Shown piece after piece: positions 54,280 to 64,000 of a DNA stretch of 64,000 bases. This stretch comes from Volvox africanus (lineage: Eukaryota > Chlorophyta > Chlorophyceae > Chlamydomonadales > Volvocaceae): assembly GCA_030268105.1 (NCBI GenBank), contig BSDZ01000080.1, positions 1,550,001 through 1,614,000 of the forward strand, in the 5' to 3' direction. The notes under the pieces were generated by a model that had not been told where the DNA came from, searched no databases, and saw only the letters and a list, made by a program, of their open reading frames with translations. Position 1 is the stretch's first letter; each line of letters starts with the position of its first letter. A program made the position numbers and the translations under genes.

Positions 54280-57200
54280 TCAGAACTCACCAATTAGTAC
54301 GCGCCCATGCACTTTAACTGTCATACTTGTGTAGAAGCTGACATGGTTGAAGTCAGCCCTCTGTGCTATCCAAGCATAACTGTGTTCGTAACATCCAAGG
54401 AAAGCTTCGCCAGCTTTGCACCGTGATTTAACACCACAGTCAAAGAAACGAAGGATTCCCAGAAATGCCAACAATTAATTTCTCAGAAGTCGTCAGGAGT
54501 CGACCTTTGACTGCTTCTCTTTTTTCTTCTTGTTTCCTCTTGAACGAATGTCAAGTCCCGCCAAATGCTCATGAATTTTCTATTCCCGAGGCAACTAATC
54601 AACCTTTGGTGTGTGTGTACTTTCTTTCTCTTTCCTTTACTGCTGCCGAGCAGTCAGCATCGGTCCGCGGCTCTTGCACACCGCTTGCTCCACGTCTTCC
54701 AAAGTGACTGCCTTAGCCTCCGCAATCAGCCGCATCGCCTTTTCGAATGCCTCGAAGCTCAGCCTTGCCGAGTCCTAAAGGACGAAAGGGACAGGAGATA
54801 TGCAAACAGAAAAGCGGCTCATTATCAAAGTACGCGCATAGCCAGGGTGTGTATCGTGAATGCACCAGTACGCAGTCAATTAACATTCACAGATCCCTCT
54901 GTCTCGTATAATAGTATATTCCTTGCTGCTGCTGCCGATGATGATGATGGTGATGCAGAATTTCCTATGCGTTCCGGACGTGTTGGTCATTAGTGAACCT
55001 CAAGTTTAAATCCCGGCCTTGCCTTGGGTTTAGCGCGCACGAAGATGAGTTCCGCCTGGACTGCTGTGAAGGTCCTGTCCAGGAGACCAGTCTCCCTGAC
55101 CAGTTTAATGAATTGGGTTACGCCCATCTCAGGTCGGGGGACGGGGGGCGGCTGGTGGTAAAGGGAGGCGGGCGACTGAGACGCAGGGGCGGCGTTGTTC
55201 CCGGTGCCGAAGTTGGCCCACATGAGCCACATCTCCTGCAGCTTGCCGCTGGGCACTTGGGCACCTGGGCATGAGATATGCAGGACATGTCGCATATAAT
55301 ATGGCAGCAAGATGCGGTAAAATGGGCAATCAATAATAATATTGCTGATAAGAGTAAAATAGTGGTAATTATCAACGTCAAATTCACAATCGACGTCGGT
55401 TTGAAGCATTCGGCTTGAGCCATGGTTTGAAGCGTACACGTAACGCGAGCGGTAAACGCACAAAACCCAGACCGTTAGATCCCCTGGGGCGCTGCTTCTA
55501 CCCAACCTGAATCTCGATCCAATCGCCTCCAGCTTCTTTTCGTTGCTTATGTTACGTTACTTATCTCTTCTCCATTATGTTTTACTCAGATATATCTGAC
55601 CTTCTGCCCCAGGCCCAATTCGACAAGAGCACAGACATTAAGCCTAAGTCACTCGCAATCTCCCGCCTTCATATACGCGGAAAAAGAGCCAAAGCGGGGA
55701 CTGCCCTGCAATCCATGACAACCTGCGTCGAGCCGTGTGACAGTAGGTGTTCTCACAGACTTCCATGCTAGCCATGTGAGAAAGAAAAGCGCCCCCTTCC
55801 GGGGAATTACTTCTTTCTTCCTTCTCACTGTCTTTATACATACATCGCTCATCTCAACTAGCCAAGGGCCCTGCCTTCCTTCATTCAAGATGACACATGC
55901 ATACATATACAGGCACAACTGTTATGCCACGACGAATATGCCCCTGGAGTTCCAGGTTCTACCCCGACTGTGAGCGGGCCACATGACCCTAATGTTAAGG
56001 GCAGGGTGCCCCCATGTCGATGGACGGTGACGACCCCAATTAAAGTGACCTGCGAGCTAACCAGTAGCGGAGTTGATGACGCCTTAGGTGATTCGGCAGA
56101 TTCCGCTGGATGCTGGTGGTGGGTGCTGAACTTGAGAAAACCACTGATTTCGGAGAAGTCGGCATGGGAGACTGGATGAGGGTGCCCCGAAAGGGGAGGT
56201 AGGGACTGCCAGGTTAGTGGCCACGGGTGATGTACCCCCCTATCCTACACACATACACGTACCCGTGCCTCCCACAGTCGATCGCCGCTTCGCCACCACT
56301 CCTCCCCCCATCGGGGTGGTGCTAGTGCTGGTGGGGGTCAAGTTGAGACTGTAGCCCGCGGACTGAAGCGGAGAGTGGGACTTCTCTGAGGTCTTGCTGT
56401 CCAGAACGGTGGACGTCAGGCGGGGCCCCCTGTCGCCGTCGGTTTTGTGGTGGTTAGGGTAACCAGTGGGCAATACGGCGAAAACGCACATAATAGGAAA
56501 GATATTCCGGTGGGTGAATGAAGAGAACCACCCACAGGACCCAGTCGCGGGGGATGGGGTGGTATGGTAAAGGGGAATATGGACAGGAAAAAATCATGAA
56601 CCCTCGGCACAACTGTCGCACATTAAGCGACGGATGATACGAATAGTTGGCAAACGCGTACCGTACAAGTACAAGCACACATACACACACACGCGCCGGT
56701 TCTTTCCCGACCGCTTCTTCAAATCACTTCAACAGACTCTTCATCCTCGCAGATCAATTACCAGGTACAAGCGAATGCAAGCGCGCGTACCTGGTGATCT
56801 TCTTGGTCGCGTCCGATCTGTCCAGCAGGGACGCCAGGTCGTGACCCGTATCGCTCACCTTGGGACCGCCCTTGGCATACACACCTGCACGACAGTGATT
56901 GGAATTTAGGAACAGAGAACCCCAAACCCGAAGACAACACGCTACGAGGCGATCAGGACGATGTTTTCCAGGATCATGAATTCCCGCATTCCCTCCCGGT
57001 CATCAGAAAACCGTCCATTAGTCTGTCAGTTTATTGGCACATATTGCGTATGTGTCTTGGTGAGTGGATGTGTATTATGCTAATGTCTCCCTTCCTTCGA
57101 CACATCCCTACCTGTGTATGTGCTCTGCGAAGAGCACAGTGAGGTGGCGGCGGAGGCAGGCGGGCAAGCAGCGAGAGGGGTAGGGAACGGTGTTCGGTCA

Positions 57201-58489
57201 ATCATGATTCAGGATCACACATCTCGTTGCCAGCTAACAATTTTGGACAGGCCACTCACAGATACAAAACAGCCGCTGGCTGTGTGCCGAAGGCACAAAC
57301 ACATAAACACATAATCTGTCCATCCATACCCGATCGTCGTGCAGGCGCACGTTCTCGGCCTTTGTGGCCCGCGCCACGGGGCCCTGACATGCCAGCACTG
57401 AGCGCACCAGAGCCTCCAAACTGATACTCTTCCGCTCCGCACACTCCGCCAATGCGGTGACGAAGCCCTCGAAACTTAGTTTGCGACTGCCCTTGGGCTT
57501 AGCCTGAGACCGGCGGACAGATGGACAGACAGGTAGATACTCTCGAAACGGCCTCGAGCAATAATTACTTGCTCTTTCTGAAAGGGTCCCAACACTTATT
57601 TGTGTTCTCAGCCTCACCCGCGCGAAGGCCAGGTCGATGTCGGTGACGGTGAGATCCTTGCCCAGCAGATTGCAGTCCTTGCAGAACTTGGCGAAGTGAG
57701 CGTTGTCCATCTCTTCAACAACCTGGAAATAACCACGAACCAAACCACCACCGCCATCGGCGGCAAAGATATGTTCTAAGCTTCTTCCAAAGAGTTTTTT
57801 ACCGAACGATTACGTTCTTCCTACCCACCGTTGCATCCCCACTGCAAAGGAGAAGTGATTGGAGGCCTAAAAAGAATGATCCCCGGCATCTTGCACACAC
57901 CGGCATCCATGCCTGCTCCCTGCCCAGCCTTCATTAATCAAGTATCAGTGACAGCTCTCGGTAAGGAAACATGCGCAGCGCATTCCCCTGTGGTAGGTTT
58001 CCCGTTATCTGTGAGTCGCCGTACAACTGTACCTGACGAGTTCCAAAGGTGCAGAAGTCGTCGAAGAACTGCTTTAGCTCAGCTGCACGGGGTGGGGTTA
58101 GGGCGAAGCAAGCAGGTGGGAAGGAGGGCGGGTTGAATGAACACGAACCTTGTGAGTGACCCGGGTGGGTTCGTGTGTGATCACGAAGGAAGCGAAGGAA
58201 AACCAAAAGAAGATATCACATCCCTATACTTCCAGTCCCCACGAACACTCTCGTGTTAGGCCCTTACTGACACTGCCCCACATGTCCTCGTAAAGGTGTC
58301 CGCACTGACTGACCCACCTTCCACGGCGGGCCCTAAGGCCAGTCGCAGGTGCTTCCTTGCGTTAGTGCTGGTAAGGGTTTCGTAATACCTGCGATAATGT
58401 AAGATAAAAATATCGGGCACACAGACGGGCTCAACATTATCGCATCAGGATTTGGATCGCCACGCCATTTATTTATCTATTTATCTATT

Positions 58490-58570
<81 letters not shown>

Positions 58571-61500
58571 GACTTACTTAATTCCTCTCCAAGGGGTCTG
58601 GTACAGACCCCTTCTGCGACTGCCCTCACACGCAAACCTTCCTTAGCTTTCACGGCCACGGGCCAAAACCCCCCAGGTCCTTGACGTGGTGCGTCGTGTT
58701 TCCCATCCCATCAACCGATATGCGGTCCCACCTGGCGAACTCCTCCGCAGTGATCTGTCCATCGCTGTCCCTGTCCGCCAAACTGAAGGCCCTCCCCACC
58801 GCAGCCTCCACCTCGGAAGGCCGCAAACCCTCGAGGGCCCCCAGATCTGTCAGCACCTTGCGCAGGCTGCTGCGATCTAGATAACCCAGCTTTTCTTTGT
58901 CGTACCTGTCGCATTACAAAGACAGCATATGTTCATGTGTGTGGTGCGATTATAAAGGTCGTGTGAAGGTATTGTGGATGTTTTTTAATTCCGCCTGATT
59001 AATATACTGTACTTAATCTTCTTAACTATTGTTCATCCCCATATCCGAGAGGAGAAAACGCCTTGTTCCTTCTCCCCTCTGAAGCCGCCATTTTTGCTCT
59101 CACATGTCGAAGATGGCCTTGCATTGCTCCACGCCCAGCGGCCGCGCCTGGCCTTGCCGTGACACCATCCGCGTGTAAAACACATCTAAGGGTACGTCGT
59201 CGGGGAGAGCCGCCAGCTCCCGGGTAACCGCCTCCGAGGAAAGGCCCATGTGGCTGGCCAGCTCCAGGGCATCGTCCATGGACTGCTTGATCTGTCATTG
59301 CGAGGTATATTACATTATATTGTGTGTAGGATAGGGGGGTACATCACCCGTGGCCACTAACCTGGCAGTCCCTACCTTCCCCGGTGTTTCGGGGCACCCT
59401 AATCCAGTCTCCCATGCCGACTTCTCCGAAATCAGTGGTTTTCCCAGGTTCAGCACCCACCACCAGCATCCATTATATTGTTATTAGGGTGGTGATGTGG
59501 TATCAAGAGACAGAAATGCTATTATAACATTACAACAAGGAAATAGAATGACAGAAAATCAGGGTTTCACACAAAGATCGGGGGAGATTCCGTGGCTTAA
59601 GGAACTTGCTTCTCTTTGGCAAAGGAGCGCAACAATGTCTCTTTGTTGATAATGCTCGGATGCAGACTGTGAGGTCATAAGCCTTCACCAAACAGCGATC
59701 CCCCATCTCAAGCCATAATTATCTGGCTCCCCGGCCCAGAGTCCAAACCTTGCGCTATCCTCTGTTACCCCCTGCCCAACCCCACCTTCGCCGCCTTCAG
59801 CCCCTGGGCCACACTGCCGCCGCCCATGCGCTTGAGACAACGACGGAGGTTTCGGTTGACGTCCAAGTACACCCCTCGGCCCATGGGGAAGGGCTTCCCG
59901 GGCACCTCCAGGTGGGCAACCTGGGCAGCAGATCGGGAAAGGTAATCGGACAGGGGGCGGGTCCTCTTAAGTACTGAAGCGTCAGCTCAATCAATCAAGC
60001 AAAAATATTAACAGCATGGGTCATTTTGGGGAAAGAGAAGACCAACTGGAAGTAAGAAATATGGGAGTTATGCAAGGTGTCATTGGGTCTAGAAGAATCT
60101 TGGTGCCATGTAGGTGAGGCGTATGAGCGCGTAGAAGCCATTAAAAAGAGAGGGCAGGGATAGGAGGAGAAGATATTGCTATCTTGAAATGAAGTAGTAT
60201 TTTGGCGGTAGGGGTCCAACAGGTTGAATTTTTAGTTCCCACCCGAACCCAACCACTGCCATTTTGAATGCTTTCCGCACCTCAAGCGTATCCACTATGG
60301 CATTGTGAACGTGATCAAAATCCGGTTTGATTTGGTCATTACAGGCCATATGCAAAAGCCAGCCGTCCTTGCCGTACGCCTCTGCCACTTCACACGCCTC
60401 ACGCAGCTGCTTTAACAAACCCTCCAGGAGCGTCGATCGCAGCATGCCACGACGGCCTGCGAAAGATGATATTCGCTCATATATTTTATTTTGCTCATGG
60501 GATCCATATGCATTTAATCCAGTGAAGGCCTTTAACTTCCCAAGCCTGTATTGGTGTAGCGGCGCGCGAAATGGTAATGGCAACATGGCATTGAGCTTTG
60601 CGCCGTTCTCTAAAATGACCATCTGGGTCCGGAAGTAGCGTCACCGTAGGTAATCAGTTGTTCTTTGGCCATGGATTCCTCCCATATTGGGCTGTACTAT
60701 CGTTCCCGCACCTGCCAGGTCAATTGCGCGCACGACGTCCTGACCCAGCGCTGCCAACATGGCCGTGTTCTCTCCGTTGACTACCGCGTTGACTGCCGCT
60801 TTGTGCAGGCGGTAGGCGGCACCTGGTTTCAGGAAATTCGTAACATGAATGCGTTTTGTGAAGGCGGCACATACACACACGCGCGCGACGCATGGAAGAC
60901 AAGACACGAAGGAAAGGCAAGAGGACAAAAGGAGGATTTGCAACGGGAGTTACTTTGAAGAAGGATGTGATATAGAAGGGCTGCTGAGCTTATGACCCGC
61001 AGCGGCGCTGGGCTCACTTTGTCCCGTCGCCAAGTTGTGTCATCCGGCACCCAAACCAAATACCCCCTCGTAAGGACTCTCTCTTCATTCCAGGCCGGTT
61101 TCGATCGCTGAGCCCCATTACATTCCACATCTCTGAGAAATGAAGGAAGGAACTACTCACCAAAGACAAGACCGGCATCTGAGTTTTCTTGTACGGCGTC
61201 CAACAAACCGGTGGTGTGTTTGCCGAGGGCTGCAAGGTAGTGCTGCAGGGCCGTTTCTGAGGACTCCTCTGTAAAAGACAGTAGCGTTGATACGAGGGAA
61301 GACGCCGACCCATTTGTCGTCGCCGGCACCGAAATGAGGAAATGCCGCGGTGAAAGTGCCGCCTGCGGCTCTGTGCCCCCAGCCGACTGATCTGGTGCGC
61401 GCACTGCCACTACGTCCTTGCCGACCGCGTCGTCAACCGGGGGAACACGGTCGTGGTCGCGGCTGCTGAAAATTAGCGAGGGCTCCTGTTGTTGTTGTTG

Positions 61501-62018
61501 CTCGAGGAGGACATTGGGATTGCAGACTGGTCCAGGTGCTGCGCCGGAGGCTTGTATGGCAGATGGGGAGGAGGTGGGTTCACTTCCAGCAGCGGCGGTA
61601 GCAGCGATGGTGTCGAAAGGGGTAGCGCTAGCGACAGTTGACGCCGCAGCTGCGGCGTTTTGCAGCGGCACAGCTTTGGAACAGGGTTCTCCTGGTTCCT
61701 GGGGTTTCAATTTAGGGTCCCGGTTTTGATTAATTGGCTTGAACAGGAAAGCTACTAAATGCAAGAGTTTCCCTGATGGCTTCATTATTCATCGAAGTGT
61801 ACCTGGACATGTTGGGGCTTGATGGGCAGTTCAGCGGCCTGTAGTCGAGACCGGGCATATGACGAAGGAGAAAAAGATAAATAATTTATGGATAGAGAGG
61901 AACAAAAAGCCCTTCGTTGTGGCGTGTACACGCAAGCTGTGGAATCTCTCTGCCGCACCTTCGTTTTGGGCGAGAGCGTGCCTTTGCGGGCTCCCAAGAA
62001 GCAAGAGAAAAGACCCAT
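54280..62018 (-). CDS. EF-hand protein with two p25-alpha (TPPP-like) domains, N-myristoylation signal
   Basis: Exons: 62018-61959, 61838-61803, 61698-61161, 60822-60698, 60622-60281, 59920-59786, 59291-59104, 58905-58732, 58388-58318, 58082-58033, 57722-57618, 57503-57330, 56884-56791, 56429-56263, 55264-55023, 54774-54641 and probably one or more near 54.2 kb; the 3' end is unresolved. Phases close from the start to 57330; the junction to 56884 does not and needs another exon or donor. MGLFSCFLGARK is a strong N-myristoylation motif with a palmitoylable Cys6. EF-hands lie at about residues 470-535: a degenerate FDMYDKEKLGYLD and a canonical ADRDSDGQITAEEF. p25-alpha domain 1 (ELKQFFDDFCTFG, FAKFCKDCNLL, DIDLAFARAKPKGSRKLSFE) and domain 2 (MWLMWANFG, FIKLVRETGLLD, ELIFVRAKPKDSARLSFEAF) match in order. 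TPPP proteins bind tubulin, so a membrane-tethered, Ca-responsive cytoskeletal or flagellar role is possible but unproven. Confidence 0.75.
56109..56250 (-). mobile_element. short interspersed element, copy in opposite orientation
   Basis: Reverse complement of 59324-59470, with few mismatches and small gaps. It starts 13 bp past the donor of the exon ending at 56263 and so occupies the beginning of that intron. I see no clear target-site duplication, which suggests an older copy. Confidence 0.85.
58464..58570 (+). repeat. (TATC)n / (TTTATC)n microsatellite in an intron
   Basis: ATTTATCT units pass into an uninterrupted TATC run. It lies in the EF-hand/p25-alpha intron between the exons ending at 58732 and starting at 58388. 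A Leu/Ile/Tyr/Ser ORF over it is an artefact. Confidence 0.95.
59324..59470 (+). mobile_element. 147-bp short interspersed element with 11-bp target-site duplication
   Basis: CATTATATTGT flanks it exactly on both sides (59313-59323 and 59471-59481). The ends are GTGTAGGATAGGGGGGTACA and CACCCACCACCAGCATC. They are not inverted repeats of each other, and there is no poly(A). It lies in an intron of the EF-hand/p25-alpha gene. A perfect 11-bp duplication is usual for endonuclease-dependent retroposition (SINE-like) and some DNA transposons; I favour the former only weakly. Confidence 0.88.
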
Positions 62019-62412
62019 AGCTGTAAGATTATATGAAATAAACTCGTTTTATAACCAAAAAGTTGGCTTTAACGTTAGCACCCGCCCCAGCTGTTTAGAA
62101 AGTCAAAAGTCAACGGTGCCGGGTCACGTTCCGTTGTGTAGACGTTTAGAGAGTAAAGTCAGGTTATACTTACATATATGTAAAATTATACTCAACCTAG
62201 TGCAATTATCATTTTGCTGGTCAGTTATTTGTTGGCACCCGACCCAGGTTCATTGCCGTGTTACAAGGCAGCGGTCTAGATCCAGAGCGTCGTGCAACTT
62301 GCCTTTTGGCGGTCCAATTGGCCACCGTGTCACTCACCAATCTTCAGCTTTTCGGATAGAACCAAACGGTTTCTATTTGTTACCTCCTGAGTTGGCCTAG
62401 GGCAGTGGAACA
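62019..62412. promoter_or_regulatory. 394-bp divergent promoter region (EF-hand/p25-alpha and eIF3L)
   Basis: The start codons at 62018 (minus) and 62413 (plus) are divergent, so both promoters and 5' UTRs share this interval. I recognise no TATA box or repeated element. Confidence 0.65.
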
Positions 62413-64000
62413 ATGGCTTATCGGGGCGGCTATGACGACGGCTATGAGGGGTTCTACCAGGTCCCCGACATCGTGAAGCAATGGGCGCATTATTTTTATC
62501 GCCATATCAGGCACGTTCCATAGGAGTTTCGAATCATATCACTTTGCGCTGGCGGCGGGCAGATAGGCAAACCAGTGACACTTGTAGCGCTGTTGCTTGG
62601 CTTGGCCTACAACATTGATGAAACATTGTTTTTTGGCATTTGCCGCGGAGTCGATGTTCGTGCTTGACGGCCGCCCTGATCTGTTGTTGCCCAATTCCTG
62701 TCTTGATTTGGGTTGCTCAGGGAACGCAACATTCCAGAAATTCAGTCTATGTATGAAATTTCTTTCTTGAGGCTCAGCGATCGGTATTACAAAGCCGCAC
62801 CATGGCCTGAGGTGCAGCACATTCAGGAAGTCGTGGACCAGGACCATGTGTTCTGCCTTCTTTATAAGGTACGAGTGGTGGTTATGTTGAACTTGTGGAA
62901 AACTGGAGGTCCCCAGGAGGGCGAAACCGCCATATTGCAGCATCATCCCTACTTTTCATCCGGACTGTCCACCATGTAATACCACATTTTCCAGTGCCTA
63001 GCTGGTATAGCCCCATATGGCCTGGTCCTACGAGCGCCCATCAACATCCAACACCGATTTTTCGCCCCCCCTCTCCGCCTCTAGGAGATGTATTTCCGTC
63101 ACCTCTACGCCCGCTGCCAGCCGACCTTGCGTGACCGGTGCGCTGGGCTGGTGGGTGGGGCTATTGAGTCTGGATAGCCTTGGGTGCAATTGTTAAGACA
63201 CAAACGATAAGCACGGCTAAACAAGCCGCTTTACGTGAATAAACTGCATACCACTTCCAGGTGTGACTCCTGGGACAACTACTGCGACCTGTTCGGGCTG
63301 CTGCTGACGAGCAATGTCAACATGCAGCTGCCCAACATCTGGTTATGGGACATGGTGGATGAGTTCCTTTATCAGTTCCAGGTGGGTTGTGCAAGCCCGG
63401 TGGCCCTAGTAGGGGACATGGAGAGAGACGGGGGATGAGGAAGTGCAAACAGGGTCCCACCAGATGCAGTGGTGGGTCCTGGGAAGGGAAGTTGAGGGCC
63501 AGGAGGGTGTTGGGAAGTTGGGAAAAAGCGGCGGTGAAGGGGGCCAGGGTGCGGCGATGAGTACCTCAACATAATGGACCTGGAGCCTTCTGGTGAAACC
63601 TAGCCGGTTCGATCTCGAAAAGCGGAAAACCCAATTTGGGTTGGGCTTGTCTGAGTGGCTGGAATTGCTATAGTAATAGAATTTGTTGTCGTTCTCGCAT
63701 CCATCCTGGTGTTTTCTAAGGCCTTTCTTCGTTGCTCGTACATTTACGCTGCATGTCTCAAACCCTACTTCTTCACAGTCATTCTGCCAGTATCGCGGCA
63801 AGGTGCAGTCCATGTCCCCGGAGGAGATTGAGAACCTGAAGAAGTGCGAGGTGAAGAAGGTAGGTGCTAGTTGAGCTGGAACTGGATTTCGTGTTGACGC
63901 TGGAAAAATGTGTGGACTATCATTTTCCGCTTCTGTTTCCGCTACTATAGGTTTGGAACACGATCGAGGTGCTCAACATCCTGCAAGCACTGGTCGACAA
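62413..64000 (+). CDS. EIF3L: eukaryotic translation initiation factor 3 subunit L, partial (right edge)
   Basis: PCI-domain subunit of the eIF3 complex that assembles 43S preinitiation complexes in the cytosol. Exons: 62413-62510, 62721-62868, 63085-63137, 63261-63381, 63779-63859 and 63951 to past the window end; all phases close. The read-through protein follows the family closely: VPDIVKQWAHYFYRHIRERN, IPEIQSMYEISFLRLSDRYY, DHVFCLLYKEMYFRHLYARC, LPNIWLWDMVDEFLYQFQ, SFCQYRGKVQSMSPEEIENL and VWNTIEVLNILQALVD. The start is the first ATG, in MAYRGGYDDGYEGFYQ, a short Gly/Tyr-rich N-terminus typical of the family. The first intron starts with GC rather than GT. The C-terminal PCI half lies beyond the window. 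Confidence 0.96.

Noticed and set aside
60641..60643. Selenocysteine codon at the in-frame TGA
   Set aside because: The residue context is not a known selenoprotein motif and a 75-nt intron in phase removes it.

Overview
The window looks like nuclear DNA of a volvocine (chlamydomonadalean) green alga. The genes are split into many short, GC-rich exons with short introns. The proteins carry Ala/Gly/Gln-rich insertions. The intergenic and intronic DNA is full of TG, CA, TAA and GATA microsatellites and old retroposon debris. Assignment to this lineage rests on style and gene content, not on a marker gene. The window holds eight protein-coding genes that I can support: seven complete or nearly so and one cut by the right edge. 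I rebuilt the exons by hand from conserved protein motifs, splice sites and codon phase.

Layout: 3.3-12.0 kb (minus) is a GT49 (LARGE/B4GAT1-type) glycosyltransferase with about ten exons. From 12.0 to 21.8 kb there is a repeat-rich stretch with a compound hexamer array and SINE-like retroposons. 21.8-27.5 kb (minus) is a GT90 (CAP10/KDELC/POGLUT-type) glycosyltransferase whose N-terminus I could not find. 27.5-31.9 kb holds two copies of a palindrome-bearing repeat. 31.9-37.55 kb (plus) is RMI1, the OB-fold partner of Top3 and RecQ helicase, with a huge disordered insert. 39.95-41.02 kb (minus) is a single-exon TerC-family membrane protein. 42.56-46.26 kb (minus) is a complete GT92 glycosyltransferase. 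46.88-52.02 kb (plus) is monodehydroascorbate reductase, divergent from GT92 over a 618-bp promoter region that contains a tandem duplication. About 54.3-62.02 kb (minus) is an EF-hand protein with two p25-alpha (TPPP-like) domains and a predicted N-myristoylation site. 62.41 kb to the right edge (plus) is eIF3 subunit L, divergent from the previous gene.

These genes are not an operon or a pathway. The one thematic link is that three different Golgi/ER-type glycosyltransferase families (GT49, GT90, GT92) lie on the same strand within 43 kb, in a lineage whose extracellular matrix is built of glycoproteins. The most noteworthy non-genic signals are: a retroposon tail family with an interchangeable UNCG/GNRA tetraloop hairpin, a 147-bp element with a perfect 11-bp target-site duplication and an inverted sister copy, several likely GC-AG introns, a probable 16-nt micro-exon, a perfect 21-bp-arm hairpin between convergent genes, and a 120-bp inverted repeat at 1-120 and 15,142-15,261.
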